Origin: Rhodoferax sp. | Lineage (GTDB): Bacteria > Pseudomonadota > Gammaproteobacteria > Burkholderiales > Burkholderiaceae_C | DNA length: 64,000 nt | Direction of reading: 5' to 3' | NCBI RefSeq assembly: GCF_028714215.1 | Contig: NZ_JAQTMS010000004.1 | Coordinates: forward strand, 62,001-126,000 | Part shown: positions 45,151 through 55,079 of the stretch, piece by piece | Layout: the number at the start of each line of letters is the position of its first letter | How positions within the stretch are numbered: the first letter of the stretch is position 1 | Notes under the pieces: generated by a model | What the model saw: the letters and a program-made list of their open reading frames with translations, nothing else | Database searches by the model: none | Told to the model about the DNA's origin: nothing | Program-made: the position numbers and the translations under genes

Positions 45151-48100
45151 TCACAAGTTGCCTTTCGTACCGGATGGCAAATGCCCATCGGTTGAAGTGT
45201 TGTTGGAGATCAAATCCTTGGTCTTGAGCGCATCGCCACCAGACGCCTCCTCCGGGCTGCAAGCACCGGCTGCTGTGTTGTCACCTGCACTTGCGCCGAT
45301 GCAAGCCACAGTTGCATCGATGGGCTTGCCCGTCTGCAGGCCTGTACCCCGTTGCTGCTGGTTCAGACTGGAAACCGTGGCATCCAATGCCTCGGGACGG
45401 GTGATCTTCAGCGAGCCGTTGGCATAGCCGATCGCGTAGTTTGGCGACAAAAGCCCCGAGGGCTGGATGACATAGTCACCCACCATCGTCGCGCCCTGGC
45501 TGCTGCCGCCATAAATCAGCGTTCCAGCCAAGTCCACAGAGGTTTCGCCACTGACCAGTCCGTTGTAGCTGACACCATTGCCGCCAGAGTAGGCACTGCC
45601 GGTGTAGGCCTTGTTGTCATCGCGGGCCGTCACGATCAGGTGTTGGGGCGTGATGTCGGCAACGATTCCCGCTGACTGCACCAACTGGTAATTGCCGGCA
45701 TCGTTGCCTGTCAGCGTCAAGCCACTCACCAGCACACGTTTGCCAGTGCCCGCCTGCTTGTCGGCAAACGCCGCACTCGCGGTGCCAGCGAGCGTGAGCA
45801 CATCGCTGCCCAGTGCGGCAACGGTTGCTGTGCCCATCAGCGTGGCGGTGATGCTGGCATCGTAGGTTTTGTTGGCTGCGGCCAGGCCAGAGACAGTGAT
45901 GTTGGCCCGTGCGATATCAGCCGTCAGACCACTTTGCTGGATCAGGTTGTAGTTGCCTGCATCCGTGCCGTTTAAGGTGTTTCCGGTCACGGCGATGGCT
46001 TTGCTTGTACCCACGTTCTTGTCTGTAAAAGCGCCCACCGCCGTTCCGCCAACACTGACGCTGTCTGTGCCCAAAGTGGCAACGGTTGCTGTGCCCGTCA
46101 GGGTGGCAGCGGTGCTGGCATCGTAGGTTTTGTTGCTGGCGGCCAAACCGGTCACCGCCAGATTGGCTCTTGCGATGTCGGCAGCAATGCCGATTTGCTG
46201 CCCCACGTTGTAGTTGCCTGCATCGGCCCCACTTAAGCTCAGGCCGGTCACGGTGATGGCTTTGCCTGTGCCTGCGTTCTTGTCCGTAAACGTACCTACG
46301 GCTGTGCCGCTGACAGATACGCTGTCCGAGCCCAAGGCAGTGACCGCAGCTGTGCCGGTCAGGGTTGCGCTGGTTGTGGCATCGTAGGTTTTGCTGGCAG
46401 CAGCAAGACCAGTCACTGCCAGATTGGCTCGTGTGATGTCAGCCGTCAAACCCGTTTGCTGAACGATGTTGTAGTTGCCTGCGTCAAGGCCAGAGAGCGT
46501 GTTGCCGGTGACGGTGACAGCTTTGGCCGTGCCGGCGTTCTTGTTGGCAAACGTCCCGGTAGCCGTGCCGCCAACGCTCAGGTTGTCACCGCTCAGGGCA
46601 GTGACGCTGGCTGCGCCTCCCAAAGTGGCAACCGTGCCCGCGTCATAGGTCTTGTTGCTGGCAGTCAGGCCGCTGACCGAGATGTCTTTCTTGGTGATGT
46701 CAGCCGTCAGACCCGTTTGCTGCACCAGGTTGTAGTTGCCTGCATCCGTGCCGCCAAGGGTGTTGCCGGTGACGGTGACAGCTTTGGCCGTGCCGGCGTT
46801 CTTGTTGGCAAACGCCCCGGTAGCCGTGCCGCCAACGCTCAGGTTGTCACCGCTCAGGGCAGTGACGCTGGCTGTGCCTCCCAAAGTGGCAACCGTGCCC
46901 GCATCATAGGTCTTGTTGCTGGCAGTCAGGCCGCTGACCGAGATGTCTTTCTTGGTGATGTCAGCCGTCAGACCCGTTTGCTGCACCAGGTTGTAGTTGC
47001 CTGCATCCGTGCCGCCAAGGGTGTTGCCGGTGACGGTGACAGCTTTGGCCGTGCCGGCGTTCTTGTTGGCAAACGCCCCGGTAGCCGTGCCGCCAACGCT
47101 CAGGTTGTCACCGCTCAGGGCAGTGACGCTGGCTGCGCCTCCCAAAGTAGCAACCGTGCCCGCGTCATAGGTCTTGTTGCTGGCAGTCAGGCCGCTGACC
47201 GAGATGTCTTTCTTGGTGATGTCAGCCGTCAGACCCGTTTGCTGCACGATGTTGTAGTTGCCTGCATCAGTACCGCCAAGGGTGTTGCCGGTGACGGTGA
47301 CAGCTTTGGCCGCACCGACGTTCTTGTTGGCAAAAGCGCCAGTAGCCGTGCCGCCAACGCTCAGGTTGTCACCGCTCAGGGCGGTCACGCTGGCTGCGCC
47401 TCCCAAAGTAGCAACAGTGCCCGCGTCATAGGTCTTGTTGCTGGCAGTCAGGCCGGTGACCGAGATGTCTTTCTTGGTGATGTCAGCCGTCAAACTGGTC
47501 TGCTGCACGATGTTGTAGTTGCCTGCATCCGTGCCCGAGAGCGTGTTGCCGGTGACGGTCACTGCCTTGCCCGTGCCGACACCCTTGGTGGCAAATGCGC
47601 CCACTGCTGTGCCGCTGACGCTGACGTTGTCTGAGCCCAACGCGGTGACGGCAGCTGTGCCGGTCAAGGTGGCGGTGGTTGTGGCATCGTAGGTTTTATT
47701 TGCCGCAGTAAGTCCAGTCACTGCCAGATTGGCTCGTGCGATGTCGGCTGTTAAACCGGTCTGCTGCACGATGTTGTAGTTGCCTGCATCCGTACCGCCA
47801 AGCGTGTTGCCGGTCACGGTGACAGCTTTGGCCGTGCCGACGTTCTTGTCTGCAAAAGCGCCAGCAGCCGTGCCGCCAACGCTCAGGTTGTCACCGCTCA
47901 GGGCAGTGACGCTGGCCGTGCCTCCCAAAGTGGCAACCGTGCGTGCGTCGTAGGTCTTGTTGCTGGCAGTCAGGCCGCTGACCGAGATGTCTTTCTTGGT
48001 GATGTCAGCCGTCAGACCCGTTTGCTGCACGATGTTGTAGTTGTCTGCATCCGCACCGGCAAGCGTGTTGCCGGTCACGGTCACCGCCTTGGCTGTGCCG

Positions 48101-51100
48101 ACACCCTTGGTGGCGAAAGTGCCCACTGCTGTGCCACCCAAGGTGACGCTGTCGCCAGCCAAGGCAGTGACGCTGGCTGCGCCAGTCAGCGTGGCTGCGG
48201 TGCTGGCATCGTAGGTCTTGTTGGCTGCGCCAAGGCCACTCACGGCCAGGTTGGCGCGTGTGATGCTCAAACCGCCATTCACCATGGCGATGTCGTAGCC
48301 CCGCTGATTGGAATACAAGCCACCAAGGGTGATGACATAGCTGCCCACGTTTTTCGCCCCTTGCGACGTGCCGCCGTAACTGGCCGCGCCCAGCAGGTTG
48401 GCGTTGGGCGGGGTGGAATACGCGACGCCGTTGCCGCCGCTGTAGGCCGCCCCGTCGTAGGTTTTGGCTGCGGCGTTGGCGGTGACGGTGAGCGGCGTGA
48501 GGAAGCTCTTCAGCAGCGGGGTGGTATGGCCTTCGTAGATGCGCCAGACGGGAGTAACGGTGAAGTCGAAACCGGTGAAGCTCGCCTGGGCCAGTTTGCT
48601 GGTGGTGTCGGTGTTGCTGGTACCGATGCGCGTGCCGGAAGCGCTGGTTGCTTGGCCGGTAGAGGCCCAGTCCCAGTAGCTGTTGGTGATCGTACCGGCC
48701 ATCTGGTTGCCGATCAAGCCGCCGCCGGAGATTCTCGCGGTGACGGTGCCGCTCGCGTAACTGGTGTCGATGTTGGCGTAGTTCTGTCCCACCAGGCCGC
48801 CGACATAGGTGCCGCCGTTGACGCTGCCGGTGGCGTAACTGTTGCTGATGCTGCCGCCTAACGTTTTACCGACCAGTCCGCCGATGGAGGTGGAAGAGAC
48901 ACCGCCGCCGCAGCAGGCGTAGTCCGTGCCGGTCACGCTGACGTTGGCGTAGCTGTTGCCGATGGAACCGCCGCCGCCCATCTGCCCCAATAGGCCGCCG
49001 GCCCCATGAACCGAAGCGGTCACGCTGCCGCCGTTGGCGTAGACGTTGCTGATCGCGCCGTCGCTGCGTCCCGCCAACGTACCGATGACATTTGCGCCGC
49101 TGATGCTGCTGTTGAGCAGGCCGACGTTGCGCAACGTGGAGCCGACGCCGGCATAGCCGAACAGCCCCCGGTAATCGTTGGTACCGTTGTTCCAGCCCGG
49201 ACTGTTGATGGTCAGCCCGGTGACGGTGTGGCCGAGGCCGTCGAAGCTGCCGGTGAATTTGGCGGCGGAGGTGCCCACCGCAGTGAAGCCGACATTCGCG
49301 TTCCAGGTGCTGGTACCCGAGGCGTCGATGTTCGCGCCCAGCACGTATTTGCCGGCCAGGTTGTTGTTCATCGCCTGCAACTGGTTGAGGTTGATAATGG
49401 CGCCGTAGGCCGTGGGCGTGGGCGAGGTATCGCTGCCCAGATACACCGGGCCGGCGGTGTTGAAGGCGGCATGGGAGAGCAGGTACGGCGTGGTCTGGTT
49501 GCCGCCGTTGCCCCACACCGTGGCGGAAAAGCCGGCGGGCAGCGCGGCGGCGAGTTGCGCCGTGGTCTTGCCCGTGACGCTGGCCGCGGTGTCGGCGCTG
49601 TTGCCGATGCCGGCACCCGTGCCCGAGGTGGTGGTGTTCCAGTAGGCCCCGGTGACGCTGTACACCGGGCTCATCGAGTCGGGCGTGATGCGGCCGATCA
49701 AGCCGCCGACGCTGGTGGTGCCGCTCACCGTGCCGGTGGCGTAGCTGTTGCTGAGATTGAAGTGGTGACCTCCCCCGTCGCTGCCAAGGATGCCCACCAG
49801 TCCGCCCACCTTGGCGACGCCGCTGACGGCGCCGGTGGCGTAACTGTCGGCAATCCGGGCTGGAAACCCGGCCGATCCATCGATAAAGCCCACCAGACCG
49901 CCGACGCCCTCCACACCGCTGCCGCTGACCGCGCCGGTGGCGTAGCTGGCTGTGATCTCGCCGCCAGAGTTCCCCACCAGTCCGCCGATGTAGTTGCCCG
50001 TGCCAGTGACGGTGGCGCTGCTGAAGCTGGCATCGATTTTCGCGGTTCCAGAATTTCCGACCAGCCCCCCCACATAATGCCTGCCGCTGACGCTGCCCGT
50101 GGCGTAGCTATACGTGATCGTGCCGCCCGAGGGGTATCCTGCCAGTGCGCCGACATAATCCTGGCCGGTAACGGTAATGTTGACAGCGGTCAGGCCGACG
50201 TTGCGTAGCGTGGCGTTGTTGGCAAAGCCGAACAGGCCGACATAGGCGATGGCCGGGAGGTTGATGTAAAGGCCGCTGATGGTGTGGCCGAGGCCGTCGA
50301 AGCTGCCGGCGAATCTGCCCGGGCCTGACGTACCCACCGGCGTGAAGCCGCCCGCCGCCGCCCATGCACCCAGGCCGGTTGGCGTGGCGTCGATGTTGGC
50401 GCCCAGCACATAGTTGCCGTTCTTGTTGCCGTTCATGCCCTGCAAGTCGGTGGCGGTGACGCTGCCCGCCGCGCCCAGGCTGGTGAGGATGGTCCAGGTC
50501 GTTGCGACGGCGTCATTGCCCAGTTTGGTGCTGAAGCTGCCGGTGGCGGCGAGGTTCACCGGGGCGTTGACCTTGTAGGTGGCGGTATTGCCGGCGGCCA
50601 CCGCGCCCTGGCCGTATTCCAGCGCCAGACCGGCGGTGCCGCTGCCCATCATGGCGGTGTTGATGTTGATGTTGTTCTGCGCGTTCAGCGTCAGGGTATT
50701 GGCCGACCAGGTGACGACGTCGTTGACGTTCACGTCGCCCGCCGTGCCCGCCGCGCCGGTGGTGCTTTGAATCGTAACGGGGCCGCCGCCGAGGTTGGCG
50801 GAGAGGGTGGCTCCCGTCATGTCGCCGCCGCTTGCTGCGATGGTGAAGTCCACCGGGTCGATCAGCCAGGTGCCGGATTTGCCACTGGCCGCGAGGGTGG
50901 TGACCTTGGCGCCGTCGGCCACCTTGACGTGAGCCGCAGAGGTTTCGATGAAGCCGCCCTTGCCCGCCGTGGGGGCGGAGGCATCCAGCACCCCGCCCAC
51001 ATGGACCGTGCCGCTTTGCATGTCAGCCAGCAACATGATCTTGCCGTCTTTGCTTGCCAGCGTGCGGGCTTGTATGACCCCGCTGTTGTTGACCGCCGAT

Positions 51101-51897
51101 TGGGTCAATGCATCGGCCGACTTGGCGCTAAGTTGCACCAGACCGCCATCGGCCTGGATGCTGCCGCTGTTCTCGGCCAGGGCGTTGAGTGCGCCTTTGT
51201 CCACCGTGATGCCGATCAGGCCGTCGCCCGTGAAATCCAGGCTGACCTTGTCGCCCGCAGCCAGAACCGCAGCGCCGTTGGTGGCCTGGATGCTGCCGCT
51301 GTTTTGAACCGCCGGGCCGATCAGGGCGACAACTTTGCCCTTGAGGCTGCCCTGGTTGAGCACAGTGCCAGCGAGACCATTTTGGGCAAACCGGAACTTG
51401 CCCGCAAGAAAATCTTCGTTGCTCAAGCTCAGCGAAGAGGCCACCAGCCCCCCCACATCGACCTGCGCGGTTTGGCCAAAAATGATGCCTGCGGAATTGA
51501 GCAGCCAGACTTGGCCGTTGGCTTTGAGACGGCCCAGGATTTCGCTGGGGGCGGTGGCGGCAATGCGGTTGAGGGCGATGGCCGAGCTGCCGGGTTGCAC
51601 GTAGGTCACGCTGGCGTTTTGCCCGATGTTGTAGCTGCTCCAGTCGGCCACCAGGCGTTGGCTGTTCTGGGTGACGGTCATCTGCGTACCGGTGCTGGCA
51701 ATGCTGGCGCTGCCCGCGTTGATTTTTCCGCCAGTGGGCAGGGCAGTGGCATCCAGCGCGAAGGCCGGGGCGCTCAACAGCGCTGCGGCGGCCACCAGCA
51801 CGCTGCCACTGCGTTTGCCGTGGGACTTGATGTGTTCGGCCACGGCAACCCAAGCTTGGGTGAGGTGGTTCCAGACGAGGCGGTAGGTGTGGTTCAT
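45151..51897 (-). CDS. Two-partner secretion adhesin with GLUG, MBG and YDG repeats
   Basis: 2,248-residue surface protein. Residues 1-48 are an ESPR-type extended signal (MNHTYRLVWNHLTQAWVAVA). The TPS haemagglutinin domain follows (~50-300), with WLLNSAGIIFGQ. Next are GLUG motifs (YVGGLVGNSG, VGGLVGILGS and others, ~560-1130), one MBG repeat (KTYDGAAYSGGNG), ten YDG repeats of 87 residues, a second MBG repeat and a ~70-residue tail. It is secreted through the TpsB partner and probably mediates adhesion or aggregation. The island's two-component system is divergent from it and a likely regulator. Confidence 0.9.
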   Translation of the reverse strand: MNHTYRLVWNHLTQAWVAVAEHIKSHGKRSGSVLVAAAALLSAPAFALDATALPTGGKINAGSASIASTGTQMTVTQNSQRLVADWSSYNIGQNASVTYVQPGSSAIALNRIAATAPSEILGRLKANGQVWLLNSAGIIFGQTAQVDVGGLVASSLSLSNEDFLAGKFRFAQNGLAGTVLNQGSLKGKVVALIGPAVQNSGSIQATNGAAVLAAGDKVSLDFTGDGLIGITVDKGALNALAENSGSIQADGGLVQLSAKSADALTQSAVNNSGVIQARTLASKDGKIMLLADMQSGTVHVGGVLDASAPTAGKGGFIETSAAHVKVADGAKVTTLAASGKSGTWLIDPVDFTIAASGGDMTGATLSANLGGGPVTIQSTTGAAGTAGDVNVNDVVTWSANTLTLNAQNNININTAMMGSGTAGLALEYGQGAVAAGNTATYKVNAPVNLAATGSFSTKLGNDAVATTWTILTSLGAAGSVTATDLQGMNGNKNGNYVLGANIDATPTGLGAWAAAGGFTPVGTSGPGRFAGSFDGLGHTISGLYINLPAIAYVGLFGFANNATLRNVGLTAVNITVTGQDYVGALAGYPSGGTITYSYATGSVSGRHYVGGLVGNSGTAKIDASFSSATVTGTGNYIGGLVGNSGGEITASYATGAVSGSGVEGVGGLVGFIDGSAGFPARIADSYATGAVSGVAKVGGLVGILGSDGGGHHFNLSNSYATGTVSGTTSVGGLIGRITPDSMSPVYSVTGAYWNTTTSGTGAGIGNSADTAASVTGKTTAQLAAALPAGFSATVWGNGGNQTTPYLLSHAAFNTAGPVYLGSDTSPTPTAYGAIINLNQLQAMNNNLAGKYVLGANIDASGTSTWNANVGFTAVGTSAAKFTGSFDGLGHTVTGLTINSPGWNNGTNDYRGLFGYAGVGSTLRNVGLLNSSISGANVIGTLAGRSDGAISNVYANGGSVTASVHGAGGLLGQMGGGGSIGNSYANVSVTGTDYACCGGGVSSTSIGGLVGKTLGGSISNSYATGSVNGGTYVGGLVGQNYANIDTSYASGTVTARISGGGLIGNQMAGTITNSYWDWASTGQATSASGTRIGTSNTDTTSKLAQASFTGFDFTVTPVWRIYEGHTTPLLKSFLTPLTVTANAAAKTYDGAAYSGGNGVAYSTPPNANLLGAASYGGTSQGAKNVGSYVITLGGLYSNQRGYDIAMVNGGLSITRANLAVSGLGAANKTYDASTAATLTGAASVTALAGDSVTLGGTAVGTFATKGVGTAKAVTVTGNTLAGADADNYNIVQQTGLTADITKKDISVSGLTASNKTYDARTVATLGGTASVTALSGDNLSVGGTAAGAFADKNVGTAKAVTVTGNTLGGTDAGNYNIVQQTGLTADIARANLAVTGLTAANKTYDATTTATLTGTAAVTALGSDNVSVSGTAVGAFATKGVGTGKAVTVTGNTLSGTDAGNYNIVQQTSLTADITKKDISVTGLTASNKTYDAGTVATLGGAASVTALSGDNLSVGGTATGAFANKNVGAAKAVTVTGNTLGGTDAGNYNIVQQTGLTADITKKDISVSGLTASNKTYDAGTVATLGGAASVTALSGDNLSVGGTATGAFANKNAGTAKAVTVTGNTLGGTDAGNYNLVQQTGLTADITKKDISVSGLTASNKTYDAGTVATLGGTASVTALSGDNLSVGGTATGAFANKNAGTAKAVTVTGNTLGGTDAGNYNLVQQTGLTADITKKDISVSGLTASNKTYDAGTVATLGGAASVTALSGDNLSVGGTATGTFANKNAGTAKAVTVTGNTLSGLDAGNYNIVQQTGLTADITRANLAVTGLAAASKTYDATTSATLTGTAAVTALGSDSVSVSGTAVGTFTDKNAGTGKAITVTGLSLSGADAGNYNVGQQIGIAADIARANLAVTGLAASNKTYDASTAATLTGTATVATLGTDSVSVGGTAVGAFTDKNVGTSKAIAVTGNTLNGTDAGNYNLIQQSGLTADIARANITVSGLAAANKTYDASITATLMGTATVAALGSDVLTLAGTASAAFADKQAGTGKRVLVSGLTLTGNDAGNYQLVQSAGIVADITPQHLIVTARDDNKAYTGSAYSGGNGVSYNGLVSGETSVDLAGTLIYGGSSQGATMVGDYVIQPSGLLSPNYAIGYANGSLKITRPEALDATVSSLNQQQRGTGLQTGKPIDATVACIGASAGDNTAAGACSPEEASGGDALKTKDLISNNTSTDGHLPSGTKGNL
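45652..48260 (-). repeat. Ten tandem 261-bp repeats (YDG domains)
   Basis: Ten 87-codon units, each with (A/S)NKTYDA, a VTALxxDxxxxxGTA core and DAGNYNxxQQ. Units 4-7 (about 46430-47480) are nearly identical at DNA level, whereas units 1 and 8-10 have diverged. Alternating lead peptides KKDIS and RANLA show two repeat subtypes. The identical block should be prone to copy-number change. Confidence 0.9.
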
Positions 51898-51981
51898 GGC
51901 TGTGTGGTTTGATGGGTAAAGTGGCTAACAGCGGGATTTGTTCGCCTTAGATATGCATGAACTGAACCTGGATGTTGGCAA

Positions 51982-52075
51982 TGACAGTGCTGCGAAGTTT
52001 GAGCAGGATCATTGTAAAAATCACCTCAACGCATTTGATTCATTAATTTCTGTCATTTGCTGTCAAATGCTGTCA
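51982..52075 (+). promoter_or_regulatory. CTGTCA boxes, tandem site for an OmpR-type regulator
   Basis: CTGTCA occurs at 52050-52055, 52060-52065 and 52070-52075, exactly 10 bp apart, and once inverted at 51982-51987. Same-face 10-11 bp direct repeats are the usual binding pattern of OmpR/PhoB-type regulators, and the gene just downstream codes one. The region is also the divergent promoter of the adhesin operon. Confidence 0.6.
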
Positions 52076-52126
52076 AGGAGAATGCAAGCTACTAAACTTG
52101 ATCTGATTGAATTTCATGGCCGCCAT

Positions 52127-52894
52127 ATGATTTCCCGTCATCTCTTTCCTTCACCGCCTTCTTTGCCTTTGACCCCTTCCCTCATTGCTGTGGTAGAAGA
52201 TGATCCGGGGCTGTGCGCCGACTTGGTGGAGTTTTTGCAACTTCGGGGGTTCGAGGCGCAAGGCTTCAGAAGTGCCGAGGCGTTTTATCGGGCCTGGCCG
52301 AAGAAGCGGTTTGATCTGCTGCTGTTGGATGTGTCCCTGCCGGGCGACAGTGGCCTGGAGGTGGCACACCGGGTGCGAGAGACGGACACCACCGGTATCG
52401 TGATGCTGACCGCGCTGGACACCGATAACGACCAAGTGGCAGGCCTTGGAGCGGGAGCAGATGCCTATTTGTCCAAGCGCAGTTCACTGGAGGTGATTGA
52501 AGCGGCTTGCCGCAGTGTGCTGCGCCGACTGGGTATGGCAAAGGTGGCGCACATGGCGGGCATCGGGACACCCACACCACAGCCAAAAACCCGGTGGTGT
52601 CTATCCAGCCAGCAGTGGAAGCTGGAAGCCCCCAATGGTCACACCATTGATTTGACACACGCTGAACTGATTTTTCTCGGCGCATTGTTTGGCAAACCCA
52701 GCGAAGCAGTTGAGCGCGAACAGTTGCTGGGCCTGTTGGGCAAGCCGGACTCCTTGTCGAACTTGCGCAATCTGGACAATGCAGCGAGCCGGTTGCGGCG
52801 CAAGGTGCAGCAGGCCTGCGGCATGGAGTTGCCGGTGCGCCCGAGTTATGGCAAGGGCTATACCTTTGGAGCGGCGTGCGAGGTGAGCGCGTGA
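52127..52894 (+). CDS. OmpR-family response regulator
   Basis: 255 residues. The receiver domain has LIAVVEDDPGL (acidic pair), LLLLDVSLPGDSGLE (phospho-acceptor Asp), IVMLTALDT and a YLSKRSS lysine. The winged-helix output domain is WKLEAPNGHTIDLTHAEL, then NLRNLDNAASRLRRKV and VRPSYGKGYTF. The start is uncertain: the ATG at 52127 begins the conserved part; an in-frame ATG at 52082 follows AAGGAG too closely. The stop overlaps the kinase ATG by one base. It probably controls itself and the adhesin operon. Confidence 0.88.
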   Translation: MISRHLFPSPPSLPLTPSLIAVVEDDPGLCADLVEFLQLRGFEAQGFRSAEAFYRAWPKKRFDLLLLDVSLPGDSGLEVAHRVRETDTTGIVMLTALDTDNDQVAGLGAGADAYLSKRSSLEVIEAACRSVLRRLGMAKVAHMAGIGTPTPQPKTRWCLSSQQWKLEAPNGHTIDLTHAELIFLGALFGKPSEAVEREQLLGLLGKPDSLSNLRNLDNAASRLRRKVQQACGMELPVRPSYGKGYTFGAACEVSA

Positions 52895-54759
52895 TGCGAC
52901 TGCTGCTGACGCTGGTGGTGGCGCTGCTGATGGCATCGACGCCGCACGCAGCGCCCCTGGCGCTGACGGCGGACATGCGCCACGCCTCGCTGGAGGGGCG
53001 GCTGGAGCACTTCGCGGATGCCTCCAACACGCTGGCGTTCGAGGCGGTGCGCCAGCGGGAGTTCACCCTGCTGCCCACTTTTCGCGGTCAGGGCTACGAC
53101 GCGCAGGCCCATTGGTACCGCCTGCGGCTGGATCATGCCGCCGGGGCACCAACCCGGTGGATTCTGGCCATTGGCAGGCCCACGCTGGACGAGCTGGATG
53201 TGTGGGTGGAACAACCGGGCGGCGGGTTTCGCGCCTACGCGCTGGGTGACCACCGGCCCTATGAGGCCCGTCCGCTGCAAACCCGCCTGTTCACGGTGCC
53301 CGTCGATGTGGGTGGCCCCATCGGCATCTACATGCGGGTGCGGACAACCAGCTCGGTCACGGTCAATGCCGAGGTCTGGCAGCCGGAGGCCTTCGTTGCC
53401 GACGAGACCCGCAGCAATCTGTACCACGGCATGTATTTCGGCACCCTGCTGATCGTCGTCGTGTTCTATTTGATGCTGGGCGCATGGCTGCGCGATGCCG
53501 CCATGGGGGCGTATACCGGCTACGTGGCCTCGCTGGTGGTGATGCACCTGGGGCTCAACGGTTATCTGCCGGTGCTGTTTGTGTCTGACGGAGGCTGGCT
53601 CAACGATGCGCTGTCGCGCATTGGCTTCCTAGCGGGTACGGCGTTTTTCGTGCTGATGTGGGCCCGGCTGCTGGAATTGCAGCGGGGTTTTCCGCGCATC
53701 AACCGCCTGTACCAGCTCTTCGGCTGGGTCAACGTGGCGGTGCTGCCGTTTGCTTTCCTGGAGGCGTACCGGACTATCGCGCCGTCGATCAATCTGGTGT
53801 CCGTGCTGGCCGGGGTCGCCAACCCGATTCTGCTGGGCATTCTCTGGCGGCGCGACCGCCGGGCCGAGTTGCTGGTGTACTTCATCGCCTTCATCATTCC
53901 CATGGTGGGTGGCCTGACCCACATCGCCATGGAGATGGCCTGGCTGCCCCAGAATGGGGTGACATCCAATATCTACCAGGCCGCATCATTGGTGCACGTG
54001 CTGGTGATGAGCTTCGGCCTGGCGCTGCGCCTGCGCCAGATGCAGCACGACAAGGCGGCGGCGGAACAGGGGGTGTTGGTCGCCGCGCAACGCACGCAGG
54101 AGCAGCGCCGCTTCGTGGCCATGCTGTCGCATGAGTTTCGCAACCCGCTGGCCGCCATTGACCGCTCGGCGCAGATGATAGCGATCAAGACACCGGACAT
54201 TGCGACACCCGAAGCCAAGCGCCTGGCGCAGATACGCGGCAATGTTGCTACGCTCTCTGGTTTGGTGGACAACTTCTTGCTCACGGAAGCACTTGACCAT
54301 CAGGCCATGGCATTGACGCGCGAATCGTGCGCCATTCATTCCCTGCTGGATGGCGCGGTAAGCATGCAGAGAGAAACCGTCGGTGAGCGCCTCGTGCTAA
54401 TCGTGGTTCCGCCCGATGCACGATTCAATCTCGATCCGACTCTGACCGGCATGGCGGTGGGCAACCTTGTGACCAACGCCTTGCGCTATTCCCCATCCGA
54501 TAGCACCGTAGAAATTGCTGCAACGGTGGACTCCACAGGGCTGTGTATCCGCGTTGCCGACCGGGGGTCAGGTATGCGCGAGGAAGAGTTGGCGTTGCTG
54601 GGCCAACCCTACTATCGTGCCGGCTCATCCTTGGGCAAGAAAGGCAGCGGACTGGGCTACTACTTCACCCGGCGCATCGTGGAGGCGCACGGTGGCAGCC
54701 TGCACGCCAGCTCCCGACCCGGCGGGGGGATGGAAGTGACCCTGCGCCTGCCAGCCTAA
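52894..54759 (+). CDS. 7TMR-DISM sensor histidine kinase
   Basis: 621 residues. A signal peptide (LLLTLVVALLMASTPHA) leads to a periplasmic 7TMR-DISM domain (~25-185), a carbohydrate-binding-like fold with WYRLRLDHAAG and YMRVRTTSSV. Seven membrane helices follow (~190-400), then HisKA with MLSHEFRNPLAAI and HATPase with VGNLVTNALRYSP, DRGSGM and GSGLGYYFTRRI. The AGGTGAG site supports the ATG at 52894. Its last bases abut the IS1380 fragment. Together with the regulator it may link an extracellular, possibly sugar, signal to adhesin expression. Confidence 0.9.
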   Translation: MRLLLTLVVALLMASTPHAAPLALTADMRHASLEGRLEHFADASNTLAFEAVRQREFTLLPTFRGQGYDAQAHWYRLRLDHAAGAPTRWILAIGRPTLDELDVWVEQPGGGFRAYALGDHRPYEARPLQTRLFTVPVDVGGPIGIYMRVRTTSSVTVNAEVWQPEAFVADETRSNLYHGMYFGTLLIVVVFYLMLGAWLRDAAMGAYTGYVASLVVMHLGLNGYLPVLFVSDGGWLNDALSRIGFLAGTAFFVLMWARLLELQRGFPRINRLYQLFGWVNVAVLPFAFLEAYRTIAPSINLVSVLAGVANPILLGILWRRDRRAELLVYFIAFIIPMVGGLTHIAMEMAWLPQNGVTSNIYQAASLVHVLVMSFGLALRLRQMQHDKAAAEQGVLVAAQRTQEQRRFVAMLSHEFRNPLAAIDRSAQMIAIKTPDIATPEAKRLAQIRGNVATLSGLVDNFLLTEALDHQAMALTRESCAIHSLLDGAVSMQRETVGERLVLIVVPPDARFNLDPTLTGMAVGNLVTNALRYSPSDSTVEIAATVDSTGLCIRVADRGSGMREEELALLGQPYYRAGSSLGKKGSGLGYYFTRRIVEAHGGSLHASSRPGGGMEVTLRLPA

Positions 54760-55046
54760 GCCGGACGAGCCGGAGCAGGAGTCAGTTTGGAGTTGTTGGC
54801 TTGACACCGGGTATTGCGCGTCACCACCGCAGCGAGCTTGAGCAGCATGCGTAGCTGATTACCTTGGAAATGCTGGCAACTCGTGCGCGTGGCAAACAAG
54901 CCTGCTTGCGCCTCCTTGATGCGGTTCTCGGCTTCGCCGCGCTGGCAGTACAGATCTTTGTACAGCTCTTTGGCCTGGCCCGTGAGGTTGGTCACCACGT
55001 AGAGCGGGTTGTTACCTTGGGCGCCATGTTCCAGACGTGTGATCAC
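54756..55046 (-). pseudogene. IS1380-family transposase, C-terminal fragment
   Basis: About 95 codons matching the C-terminal end of IS1380 transposases: RLEHGAQGNNPLYVVTNLTG, LYCQRGEAENRIKEAQ, TSCQHFQGNQLRMLLKL. The N-terminal ~340 residues are missing. It faces the same way as the N-terminal fragment at 43.1-43.3 kb. Confidence 0.85.
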
Positions 55047-55079
55047 CCGGCGCGATCATGCCCAGGACTCCGCGGCATA

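Noticed and set aside
46456-47634. Plus-strand repetitive open frame opposite the YDG repeats
   Set aside because: Its repeats are simply the reverse reading of the adhesin repeats, and there is no start signal.
45652-48260. Regular repeats as a CRISPR array
   Set aside because: The unit is 261 bp, contiguous, without unique spacers, and fully coding.
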